Shown: positions 1 through 6,415 of the stretch, piece by piece
How the letters are laid out: each line of letters opens with the position of its first letter
Position numbering within the stretch: the first letter of the stretch is position 1
DNA from: an uncultured Oscillospiraceae bacterium
Lineage (GTDB): Bacteria > Bacillota > Clostridia > Oscillospirales > Ruminococcaceae
Length of the DNA stretch: 14,883 nucleotides
Assembly: GCA_900540595.1 (NCBI GenBank)
Contig: UQGL01000044.1
Span: forward strand, 1 to 14,883
Reading direction: 5' to 3'
Notes under the pieces: generated by a model
The model's database searches: none
Told to the model about the DNA's origin: nothing
The model's input: the letters and a program-made list of their open reading frames with translations, nothing else
Translations under genes and position numbers: made by a program

Positions 1-53
1 GCGCCACCTTGCCAAGGTGGAGGTAGCGAGTTCGAGCCTCGTCGGCCGCTCCA
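1..53 (+). tRNA. tRNA-Gly (GCC), 3' part
   Basis: The window opens inside a tRNA. The anticodon stem is 4-8 paired with 16-20, around loop TTGCCAA with anticodon GCC at 11-13. The variable loop is 21-25, the T stem 26-30 with 38-42 around loop TTCGAGC, the 3' acceptor strand 43-49, the discriminator T50, and an encoded CCA at 51-53. The D arm and the 5' acceptor strand lie before the window. Anticodon GCC reads glycine codons GGC and GGU. The 3' end is intact and shows no sign of an integrated element. Confidence 0.95.
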
Positions 54-58
54 GATAG

Positions 59-82
59 ACCACCCTTCGGGGTGGTTTTTTT
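59..82 (+). terminator. Rho-independent terminator of the tRNA gene
   Basis: A 7-bp stem (59-65 with 70-76) closes on a UUCG tetraloop (66-69). A run of seven T at 76-82 follows. It starts six bases after the tRNA CCA, so it ends the tRNA transcript and isolates it from the ECF operon promoter downstream. Confidence 0.93.
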
Positions 83-126
83 GTACCCGAAACGCGAAAA
101 ATAGGGCATACCCTGCATTTTGCCCA

Positions 127-156
127 TTGACACCCGCATATGCACAACGGTATACT
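127..156 (+). promoter_or_regulatory. Sigma-A promoter of the ECF operon
   Basis: A perfect -35 TTGACA (127-132) and a near-consensus -10 TATACT (151-156) are separated by 18 bp. Transcription should start near 163, giving a leader of about 136 nt before the first gene. This is the strongest promoter-like sequence in the window. Confidence 0.85.
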
Positions 157-162
157 TTAACC

Positions 163-298
163 GTTGCCGTACAGTATCAGCACTGCGGGCGTATGCAAGC
201 GCCATGTCAGCGGTTGGAATTATGCGGTATTGCCCTAAAATGTTCGCTGCCTGTGGCAGCAGAACGATTGCGGTATTTTATAAAAGGAGTGCGGAATC
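163..298 (+). promoter_or_regulatory. Structured leader of the ECF operon, class unknown
   Basis: The leader between the predicted start site and the S-component ATG is about 136 nt. A strong hairpin lies at 242-265: GCTGCC/GGCAGC around TGT, extended by GTTC/GAAC with one bulged A. It has no T tract behind it, so it is not a terminator. Weaker pairings are possible (188-191 with 200-203; 159-163 with 211-215), which would make a branched fold. The Shine-Dalgarno AAAAGGAG is at 282-289. I cannot match the leader to the FMN, TPP, THF, preQ1, cobalamin or purine riboswitch consensus by eye. Vitamin ECF S genes are often riboswitch-controlled, so a cis-regulatory RNA is plausible but unproven. 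Confidence 0.4.
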
Positions 299-850
299 AT
301 GAAAAACAATAACAACATCAAAACCTTCGTTGCAGTTGGCATCGGCGCAGCTCTCTTCTTTGTTCTGGGCCGTTTTGTGGCGATTCCCAGCCCGGTGCCC
401 AACACCAACATCAGCCTGCAGTACGCCGTTCTGGGCCTGCTGGCGGCCATGTACGGTCCTGTAGCCGGCGGTCTGATCGGCTTCATCGGCCATGCCCTGA
501 TTGACCTGTCCTGGGGTGGCAGCCCGTGGTGGAGCTGGGTCATCGCCTCTGCCTTCACGGGCGTTGTTGTTGGCCTGTTTGCCAAGAAGCTGAATGTGCA
601 GGAGGGCAACTTCAACAAGGCCAAGTTTGCCATGTTTGCCGTTGCAAACCTTATTGCGCATGCCGTTGCCTGGATCGTGGTTGCCCCCGTGCTGGATATC
701 CTGATCTATGCCGAGCCTGTCAAGAAGGTCTTTGCACAGGGCGCCTTTGCCGCTGTGTCCAACATCATCACGGCTGTTGTGGTCGGCGGCCTGCTGATTC
801 TGGCCTACACCAAGACCATCGCCAAGAAGGGCTCTCTGGACAAAGAGTAA
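299..850 (+). CDS. ECF transporter S component, UPF0397 type
   Basis: This 183-aa, very hydrophobic protein has about five or six membrane segments, starting near residues 12-30 with a GRFVAIP motif and continuing with PVPNTNISLQYA and GPVAGGLIGFIGHALID. That pattern matches the UPF0397 (COG4720-type) S components of energy-coupling factor transporters. These bind a vitamin-like substrate in the membrane and pair with an EcfT/EcfA energizing module. Databases often name this family a riboflavin transporter, but I see no FMN riboswitch or riboflavin genes here, so the substrate is left open. The start follows AAAAGGAG with good spacing. The fused ATPase and T component follow, making a dedicated (group I) transporter. 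Confidence 0.85.
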   Translation: MKNNNNIKTFVAVGIGAALFFVLGRFVAIPSPVPNTNISLQYAVLGLLAAMYGPVAGGLIGFIGHALIDLSWGGSPWWSWVIASAFTGVVVGLFAKKLNVQEGNFNKAKFAMFAVANLIAHAVAWIVVAPVLDILIYAEPVKKVFAQGAFAAVSNIITAVVVGGLLILAYTKTIAKKGSLDKE

Positions 851-868
851 CCTCGACAAAACCCGTAT

Positions 869-897
869 GCCTTCCCACGAATGCGGGAAGGCTTTTT
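869..897 (+). terminator. Terminator-like hairpin inside the ECF operon
   Basis: An 8-bp perfect stem GCCTTCCC/GGGAAGGC (869-876 with 885-892) with an 8-base loop is followed by TTTTT (893-897). It lies 18 bp after the S-component stop and 30 bp before the ATPase start. No separate promoter for the ATPase is evident, so it probably acts as a partial terminator that gives more S-component than energizing-module transcript. Confidence 0.75.
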
Positions 898-926
898 GCT
901 TGTGACATCACCCTGCGAGGTGCCGT

Positions 927-2651
927 ATGGCTGAAACCAAAACCCCGATCATATCCTTCCGTAATTTTTCCTTCCAGTACCGCGCGCAGAAGCAGCCAAC
1001 CCTGCACGACATTGATCTGGACATCTACCCGGGCGAGCGCGTGTTGATTGCAGGTCCGTCCGGCAGCGGCAAAAGCACACTGGCGGCCTGCATCAACGGT
1101 CTGAATCCCTTCTCCAACCCCGGCGAATGCAAGGGAAGTTTGATTGTGGACGGCGTTGACGCGCCCCACAGCAGTATTTTTGAGCTGGCAGGGCATGTGG
1201 GCACCGTGCTGCAGGACCCGGACGGCCAGTTCATAGGGCTGACCGTGGGGGAGGACATTGCCTTTGCGCTGGAAAACAGCTGCACCCCGCAGGAGGAAAT
1301 GCACGAGATCACCCGCCGTGCCGCAGAGCTGGTCGGGATCGAAAACCACCTCGACTATGCACCGCACGAGCTTTCCGGCGGGCAGAAGCAGCGCGTCAGT
1401 CTGGCGGGCGTTATGGTCGATCAGGTCAAGGTGCTGCTGTTTGATGAACCGCTCGCCAATCTGGACCCGGCCACCGGCAAGCAGGCCATTGAGCTGATCG
1501 ACACGATCCAGCAGAAAACCGACACCACGGTCCTGATCATTGAGCATCGTCTGGAGGATGTGCTTTGGCGCAGCGTGGACCGCATCGTGCTGGTCAATGA
1601 CGGCCGAATCTTGGCCGACCTGCATCCGGATGAGCTGCTTTCCGGCTCTCTGCTGGCGGAAAACGGCATCCGTGAGCCGCTCTATCTGACGGCCATGCGG
1701 TATGCCGGTATTGACATCACGCCGGACAAGCACCCTGCGCATATCGACTCGGTCGCGCTGGATGATGCCGATACGGCGCGGCTGCAAACCTGGTTCAAGG
1801 CGGAACCGCTGCCTGCGCCGAAGCCGACCCCCGCCCCGCTGCTTGAGGTCAAAAACCTCAGCTTTGGCTACAGCAAGGACCAGCATACCCTGTCCGATGT
1901 CAGCTTTACGATCGGCAGGGGGGAGATGGTCAGCATCGTTGGCCGCAACGGTGCGGGCAAATCCACCCTCTCCAAGCTGATCTGCGGCTTTGAGACGCCT
2001 GACTGCGGAGAAATATGGTTTGACGGTAAGAATCTCAAAGACGAAAACATCCGCCGCCGGGCCCGGCACATCGGCTATGTCATGCAGAACCCCAACCAGA
2101 TGATCTCCAAGACGATGATCTTTGACGAGGTCGCCATGGGCCTGCAGGGCATCGGTCTGTCGGAGGACGAGATCCGCGCCCGGGTCGAGGAAACACTCAG
2201 GGTCTGCGGTCTGTACCCGTTCCGCAACTGGCCGATCTCCGCCCTGAGCTTTGGGCAGAAAAAGCGCGTCACGATTGCAAGTGTGCTGGTGCAGGACCCG
2301 GAACTTATTATTCTGGATGAACCGACAGCGGGACAGGATTTCCGCCATTATACCGATATTATGGAGTTTCTGCGCGGGCTGAACGCGAAGGGCGTGACCG
2401 TTGTGATGATTACCCACGACATGCACCTGATGCTGGAATACACGCCCCGCGCGCTGGCCTTCTGCGATGGGCGGCTGATTGCTGACAGGTCGGCAGCGGC
2501 TATCCTCTGCGACCCGGCACTCATTGAGCAGGCAGCGCTGAAGGAGACCAGCCTTTACACGCTGGCCAACCGCTGCGGCATTGCCCCGGCGGAGGATTTT
2601 GTGGAACGCTTCATCGCAGCGGACAGGGAGGTGCGTGCGGATGGCTGCTAA
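927..2651 (+). CDS. ECF transporter ATPase, two fused ABC domains
   Basis: This 574-aa protein contains two CbiO/EcfA-type nucleotide-binding domains in tandem and powers the ECF transporter at the cytoplasmic face. Domain 1 has Walker A GPSGSGKST (43-51), Q-loop Q96, signature LSGGQ (149-153), Walker B VLLFDEP (169-175, catalytic E174) and switch H207. Domain 2 has Walker A GRNGAGKST (339-347), a variant signature LSFGQ (440-444), Walker B ending DEP (D464, E465) and H497. Both catalytic glutamates and switch histidines are present, so both ATP sites look competent. Most ECF systems encode the two ATPases separately; fused forms of this size occur with UPF0397 and YkoE-type systems. GCGAGGTG (915-922) serves as RBS. 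The 3' end overlaps the T-component start by 11 bp. Confidence 0.93.
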   Translation: MAETKTPIISFRNFSFQYRAQKQPTLHDIDLDIYPGERVLIAGPSGSGKSTLAACINGLNPFSNPGECKGSLIVDGVDAPHSSIFELAGHVGTVLQDPDGQFIGLTVGEDIAFALENSCTPQEEMHEITRRAAELVGIENHLDYAPHELSGGQKQRVSLAGVMVDQVKVLLFDEPLANLDPATGKQAIELIDTIQQKTDTTVLIIEHRLEDVLWRSVDRIVLVNDGRILADLHPDELLSGSLLAENGIREPLYLTAMRYAGIDITPDKHPAHIDSVALDDADTARLQTWFKAEPLPAPKPTPAPLLEVKNLSFGYSKDQHTLSDVSFTIGRGEMVSIVGRNGAGKSTLSKLICGFETPDCGEIWFDGKNLKDENIRRRARHIGYVMQNPNQMISKTMIFDEVAMGLQGIGLSEDEIRARVEETLRVCGLYPFRNWPISALSFGQKKRVTIASVLVQDPELIILDEPTAGQDFRHYTDIMEFLRGLNAKGVTVVMITHDMHLMLEYTPRALAFCDGRLIADRSAAAILCDPALIEQAALKETSLYTLANRCGIAPAEDFVERFIAADREVRADGC

Positions 2652-3471
2652 TACCGTTTTAAACTATCTGCCGCGCAAAAGCGTGGTGCATGAGCTGACC
2701 GGCACGACAAAGCTGGCCTTCTTTCTGCTGTTTACCTTTGCCAGTATGATTACCTACAACACATGGGTGCTGCTGGGACTGATGGCTGTCAGCTTTGCGG
2801 CGTTCAAGCTAAGCAACATCAAGCTGCGCGAGGTCCGCTTCATGTTGGTGTTCATGCTGGTGTTTCTGGCACTGAACGATCTGTTTATCTTCCTGTTTGA
2901 TCCGAATCAGGGCACGACCCTTTACGGCACCCGCACGGTGCTGTGCCATCTTTTCTGGCGGTATGACCTGACCGCAGAGCAGCTGTTTTATATGTTCAAT
3001 ATTTCGCTGAAATATTTTGTGGCGCTGCCCGTTGCCATCTTGTTTATCTCCGCCACCAACCCCAGTGAGTTCGCCGCCAGCCTGAACAGCATCGGCGTCT
3101 CCTACAAGGTCGGTTATTCAGTGGCAATCGCGCTGCGCTACATCCCGGATATCCAGCGCGATTATCACAGCATCAGTCAGGCGCAGCAGGCGCGCGGTGT
3201 CGAGTTGGGCCGCAGTGAGCCGTTTTTCAAACGGCTGAAAAACGCTGTTAGCATCCTGCTGCCGCTGATTTTGACGAGCCTGAACCGCATCGACACGATC
3301 TCCAATGCGATGGAGCTGCGCGGCTTCGGCAAGAGCGACAAGCGCACTTGGTACACCCGCCGACCCTTCACCCGCCGCGACTTTATCGCGCTGGGCTTTG
3401 GTGCTGCGCTGCTGCTCATCAGCCTGACTGTAACGATCAAATTCGGCCGGTTTTATAATCCGTTTGTGTAA
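2641..3471 (+). CDS. ecfT: ECF transporter T component (EcfT/CbiQ family)
   Basis: This 276-aa membrane protein is the scaffold joining the S component to the ATPases. It has several hydrophobic segments in the first 140 residues and a last one near 252-266. The cytoplasmic coupling region carries both hallmark EcfT motifs: QQARGVELG (182-190, with A184-R185-G186) and AMELRGFG (223-230, with L226-R227-G228). Their arginine-containing triplets dock into the ATPase grooves. I chose the ATG at 2641 because AGGGAGG (2625-2631) stands 9 bp before it; a longer frame from 2581 would lie deep inside the ATPase gene and lacks an RBS. The 11-bp overlap with the ATPase gene implies translational coupling. 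Confidence 0.93.
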   Translation: MAANTVLNYLPRKSVVHELTGTTKLAFFLLFTFASMITYNTWVLLGLMAVSFAAFKLSNIKLREVRFMLVFMLVFLALNDLFIFLFDPNQGTTLYGTRTVLCHLFWRYDLTAEQLFYMFNISLKYFVALPVAILFISATNPSEFAASLNSIGVSYKVGYSVAIALRYIPDIQRDYHSISQAQQARGVELGRSEPFFKRLKNAVSILLPLILTSLNRIDTISNAMELRGFGKSDKRTWYTRRPFTRRDFIALGFGAALLLISLTVTIKFGRFYNPFV

Positions 3472-3529
3472 GTAAAACCAATCTCGCGCCCCTGCGGCGT
3501 TCCGATAAACGGTTGCTTGCCGACATGCC

Positions 3530-3669
3530 GCAAAGCCCCTCAGACCTCGCAGGCTCGGCCAGCTCCCCACTCCGTGGGGCGCCTTTCCCGCGGGCAAAGC
3601 CCGCGCAAAAAGCCTCCTCACGGTAGTGGGGAGGTGGGCGAGCGCCAGCGATGCCCGGAGGGGCTTTGC
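3530..3669. repeat. Structured palindromic intergenic element (REP/MITE-like)
   Basis: The 296-bp gap between ecfT and htpG holds a 140-bp foldback. Its ends are a perfect 12-bp inverted repeat, GCAAAGCCCCTC (3530-3541) and its complement (3658-3669). A second pairing layer joins the GGCTCGGCC...CTCCCC region (3552-3568) to GGGGAGG...GGGCGAGC (3628-3644). Inside lie a 7-bp hairpin with AAA loop (3589-3605) and a 9-bp hairpin CCTCCTCAC/GTGGGGAGG (3613-3634). It has no convincing gene. Elements of this look (AGCCCCTC... GAGGGGCT) recur between genes in Faecalibacterium-like genomes, to my recollection. I see nothing else in the gap except the terminator at 3710-3747. Confidence 0.7.
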
Positions 3670-3709
3670 CCGTTTCCCGCCACCGCAAGCCTTCCAAAGA
3701 AAACAGCAA

Positions 3710-3747
3710 GCCGCCCGCTCAGGCATCATCATACCTGGGCGGGCGGC
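3710..3747. terminator. Two-way terminator between ecfT and htpG
   Basis: A 14-bp stem (3710-3723 with 3734-3747, two G-T pairs) encloses a 10-base loop. On the minus strand it lies 20 bp after the htpG stop and is followed by TTGCTGTTTTC. On the plus strand it is followed by the weaker TGTGTTATTGT. It most likely serves the two convergent genes, mainly htpG. Confidence 0.75.
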
Positions 3748-3767
3748 TGTGTTATTGTATCAAAATC

Positions 3768-5669
3768 TTACTGCATCAATCCGCAGACCAGCTGTGCATA
3801 CGCAACAGGGTCCTCGATGGGCAGGCCTGCAATCAGCAGCGCCTGATCGTAGAGCAGCTCAGCGTATTTGGCGACCTTATCAGCGTCACCGGCGGCGTGG
3901 GCGGCCTTCAGTGCGGCAAAGACGGTGTGATTGGGGTTCAGCTCCAGCACCTTCGTGCTCTCAACGCCCTCGGCGTTCGGCATACGGCGCAGGACCTTCT
4001 CCATCTCCATCGAGATGCCGCCCTCGGCGGTCAGCGTGACGGGATGCTCCTGCAGGGTGGGGTTGACCTTGACCTCCTTGACCTTGCCGTTCAGATCCTT
4101 CTTGATCTCCTCAAACAGATCCTTGTTCTCGGTCTCGGCGGCCTCGGCTGCCTTCTTCTCGTCCTCCGTCTCAAGACCCAAGTCACCGGCATTGATGTTC
4201 TGGAAGGTCTTTTCCTTGTACTCATGCATGACCTGCAGGCAGAACTCATCCACATCCTCGGTGCAGAGCAGCAGATCATAGCCCTTGCTCAGCACAAGCT
4301 GGGCATTAGGCAGCTTGCTCAGGCGGTCGGTGTCGTCACCGGCGGCAAAGTAGATGTACTTCTGATCCTCGGGCATCTTCTCGATGTATTCGTCCAGCGT
4401 GACGAGCTTCTTCTCCTTGGCGGAGTAGAACATCAGCAAATCACCCAGCAGATCCTTGTGCATGCCGTAGTCACCGTAGATGCCGAACTTGATCTGGCGG
4501 CCGAAGCTCTTCCAGAATGTCTCGTACTTCTCACGGTCGTTGACGAGCATCGCGTGCAGCTCGTTCTTGATCTTCTTCTCGAGAGAGTTGCGCATCAGCT
4601 TGAGCTGGTTATCCTTCTGCAGCGTTTCACGGCTGATGTTCAGGCTCAGATCCTCGCTGTCCACAACGCCCTTGACAAAGCTGAAATAGTCAGGCAGCAG
4701 ATCGCCGCACTTCTCCATGATCATAACGCCGGAGGCATACAGGGCCAGACCCTTCTCGTACTCCTTGGTGTAGTAGTCGTAGGGAGTGGAGCCGGGGATA
4801 AAGAGCAGCGCCGTGTAGGTGGCAGTGCCCTCGGTCCGGCTGGTGATGACCCGCAGCGGGTCGGTATAGTCCATGAACTTGGACTTGTAGAACTCGTTGT
4901 AGTCCTCGTCCTTGACCTCGCTCTTGGGGCGCTTCCAGATGGGCACCATGCTGTTCAGCGTCTCCAGCTCGGTGTAGGTCTCATACTCGGGCTTGTAGTC
5001 GTCACCGGCGTCCTCCGGCTTCGGCTTCTGGCGGGATTTTTCGCGGAACATCGTGATGGGGAAGCGGATGTAGTCGCTGTACTTCTTGACAAGGTTTGCC
5101 AGCGTGTATTCCTCAAGATACTCGCTGTAGTTGTCGGTATCGGTATCGTCCTTCAGCACCAGAATGATCTCGGTGCCCACATCGTCCTTGTCAGCCTCAG
5201 TCAGGGTGTAGCCCTCCACACCGGTGGACTCCCACTTCCAGGCGGTGTCGGCGCCCTGTGCGCGGGAGATGACGGTGACCTTCTTCGCCACCATAAAGGC
5301 AGAGTAGAAGCCGACACCGAACTGGCCGATGATGTCGATGTTATCGCTCTGGTTTTCGGTCTTGAAATCGAGCGAGCCGCTCTTGGCAATCGTGCCGAGG
5401 TTCTTTTCCAGATCCTCCTTCGTCATGCCGATGCCGTTATCACTGATCGTCAGCGTGCGGCTGTCCTTGTCCGGCTGGACATGGATCTTCAAATCGTCCT
5501 TCGTGATGCCGATGGTGGTATCGGTCAGGCTCTTGAAATAGCGCTTGTCGCAGGCGTCCGATGCGTTGGAGATCAGCTCACGCAGGAAGATCTCGCGGTT
5601 TGTATAGATAGAATTGATCATCAGGTCAAGCAGCTTTTTGCTCTCGGCCTTGAATTGATGCATAGCCAT
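3768..5669 (-). CDS. htpG: HtpG, Hsp90-family chaperone
   Basis: This 633-aa cytosolic ATP-dependent chaperone has the usual length of bacterial HtpG. The N-terminal GHKL ATPase domain carries E31 and N35 in ELISNASDA (31-39), DNGIGMT (77-83) and the lid motif GQFGVGF (115-121). The middle domain has the SLNISRETLQ region with the ATP-contacting arginine R347. An acidic segment and a C-terminal dimerization region follow. I set the start at ATG 5669 (MAMHQFKAE), which has GAGG about 9 bp upstream; a GTG at 5684 would bury that RBS in the coding sequence. Two CIRCE-like operators overlap the promoter, pointing to HrcA control. A stem-loop at 3710-3747 ends the transcript. Confidence 0.98.
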   Translation of the reverse strand: MAMHQFKAESKKLLDLMINSIYTNREIFLRELISNASDACDKRYFKSLTDTTIGITKDDLKIHVQPDKDSRTLTISDNGIGMTKEDLEKNLGTIAKSGSLDFKTENQSDNIDIIGQFGVGFYSAFMVAKKVTVISRAQGADTAWKWESTGVEGYTLTEADKDDVGTEIILVLKDDTDTDNYSEYLEEYTLANLVKKYSDYIRFPITMFREKSRQKPKPEDAGDDYKPEYETYTELETLNSMVPIWKRPKSEVKDEDYNEFYKSKFMDYTDPLRVITSRTEGTATYTALLFIPGSTPYDYYTKEYEKGLALYASGVMIMEKCGDLLPDYFSFVKGVVDSEDLSLNISRETLQKDNQLKLMRNSLEKKIKNELHAMLVNDREKYETFWKSFGRQIKFGIYGDYGMHKDLLGDLLMFYSAKEKKLVTLDEYIEKMPEDQKYIYFAAGDDTDRLSKLPNAQLVLSKGYDLLLCTEDVDEFCLQVMHEYKEKTFQNINAGDLGLETEDEKKAAEAAETENKDLFEEIKKDLNGKVKEVKVNPTLQEHPVTLTAEGGISMEMEKVLRRMPNAEGVESTKVLELNPNHTVFAALKAAHAAGDADKVAKYAELLYDQALLIAGLPIEDPVAYAQLVCGLMQ

Positions 5670-5698
5670 AGTAGAAAACCTCACTTATAAAAATGAAA

Positions 5699-5725
5699 TT
5701 AGCACTCGTTTATCTAAACTGCTAA
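5699..5725. promoter_or_regulatory. CIRCE-like HrcA operator 1
   Basis: TTAGCACTC (5699-5707, perfect half-site), 9 bp, then AACTGCTAA (5717-5725; 7 of 9 match to GAGTGCTAA). This is the architecture of CIRCE, the operator of the heat-shock repressor HrcA. It lies 30 bp upstream of the htpG start codon and covers the predicted transcription start near 5723. Confidence 0.8.
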
Positions 5726-5729
5726 AGCT

Positions 5730-5758
5730 AGTTTAGCACTCTTTTTTATAAAGTGCAA
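5730..5758 (-). promoter_or_regulatory. Predicted htpG promoter
   Basis: Read on the minus strand, -35 TTGCAC (5753-5758) and -10 TAAACT (5730-5735) are 17 bp apart. Operator 2 covers it and operator 1 overlaps the predicted start, so a bound repressor would block RNA polymerase. Confidence 0.6.
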
Positions 5759-5759
5759 C
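5733..5759. promoter_or_regulatory. CIRCE-like HrcA operator 2
   Basis: A second perfect half-site TTAGCACTC (5733-5741), 9 bp, and a degenerate partner AAGTGCAAC (5751-5759; 6 of 9). It starts 34 bp from operator 1 in the same orientation. It spans most of the htpG promoter. Confidence 0.65.
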
Positions 5760-5815
5760 CCTTGTGGGCTATTTTAACAAAAAATTTAAATTCAGCTCTT
5801 TTCAAGCGTCGGATT

Positions 5816-5843
5816 TTGAGGTATGCTTACAATATAAGATAAT
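5816..5843 (+). promoter_or_regulatory. Possible promoter of the 5907-7902 unit
   Basis: TTGAGG (5816-5821) and GATAAT (5838-5843) are 16 bp apart in an AT-rich stretch, and transcription would run toward the gene at 5907. The match is moderate and the overlapping TATAAG offers another -10. The region is divergent from htpG. Confidence 0.45.
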
Positions 5844-5906
5844 AAGTACAGAGGCGGATGCCCGCATCGGCCTCTGCAACGATCCTTACCAGAGGAGAAT
5901 ACCACT

Positions 5907-6365
5907 ATGAGCATCTATGGTGACCGCGCCTATGCGGCATTTTTTAAAGGCTATAACTGCTGTCAATCGGTGGCGGTTGCCTTTGCGGAGGAGATGGGCA
6001 TGACCGAAAAGCAGGCCCTGCAGATCTCGGCAGGCTTCGGCGGCGGTTTCGGCCGTATGCGGGAGGTCTGCGGTGCCTTCTCCGGCATTACGCTGGTACT
6101 GGGGGCGCTCTACGGCAGCGATGACCCGGCAAAAAAGACAGCCCTTTACACCGATGTGCAGGCGTTGGCGGCTGAGTACAAGGCCCGCAACGGCGGCCCG
6201 AATACCCTGATCTGCCGGGAACTGCTGGGTCTGAAGCAGGCCGAGGGCAGCCCGGTTGCCAGCCCCCGCACCCCGGAATACTACAAAAAGCGCCCCTGTC
6301 CGGAGCTTTGCCGCGTAGCCGCTGACATTATGGCGGAGTACATCGCGGCGCACCCGAGAGATTGA
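5907..6365 (+). CDS. C_GCAxxG_C_C family cysteine-rich protein
   Basis: This 152-aa soluble protein matches the C_GCAxxG_C_C family of presumed redox or metal-binding proteins of unknown function. The expected spaced cysteines are visible: C18-C19 in NCCQSV, a glycine-rich GFGGGFGRMREVCGAFSG stretch holding C55, then C103 (LICRELLG), C131 and C135 (RPCPELC). The motif reads VCGAFSG here. AGAGGAGA (5891-5898) lies 8 bp before the ATG. The next gene starts 50 bp downstream on the same strand, and another cysteine-cluster protein ends the unit. The actual reaction is not known for the family. Confidence 0.85.
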   Translation: MSIYGDRAYAAFFKGYNCCQSVAVAFAEEMGMTEKQALQISAGFGGGFGRMREVCGAFSGITLVLGALYGSDDPAKKTALYTDVQALAAEYKARNGGPNTLICRELLGLKQAEGSPVASPRTPEYYKKRPCPELCRVAADIMAEYIAAHPRD

Positions 6366-6415
6366 ATGTGCCCCTATAAAAACAAATCAACGAATCATTG
6401 AATCGAGGAATCACC

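Noticed and set aside
1..82. tRNA-Gly as the integration site of the mobile element
   Set aside because: The tRNA 3' end and terminator are intact and the element lies about 11 kb away, next to a serine recombinase, which does not usually target tRNA ends.
242..265. Terminator or attenuator upstream of the S component
   Set aside because: The hairpin is strong but the following bases are GATTGCGG, not a T run.
163..298. FMN, TPP, cobalamin, preQ1, THF or purine riboswitch
   Set aside because: I compared the leader by eye with these consensus cores and found none. A covariance search would be decisive.
768..2426. A 552-aa open frame on the minus strand, antisense to the fused ATPase
   Set aside because: It is a byproduct of GC-rich codon use. 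The plus-strand protein has all ABC ATPase motifs, while this frame has no family motif and no sensible RBS.
5670..5684. HtpG starting at GTG 5684
   Set aside because: The GAGG that fits as RBS for ATG 5669 would fall inside the coding sequence, and HtpG homologues start close to the FKAE motif.
3651..5690. A 679-aa open frame on the plus strand across htpG
   Set aside because: It is a low-complexity mirror of htpG (L/V/Q-rich), and it also runs through the palindromic element and terminator. htpG is unmistakable on the other strand.
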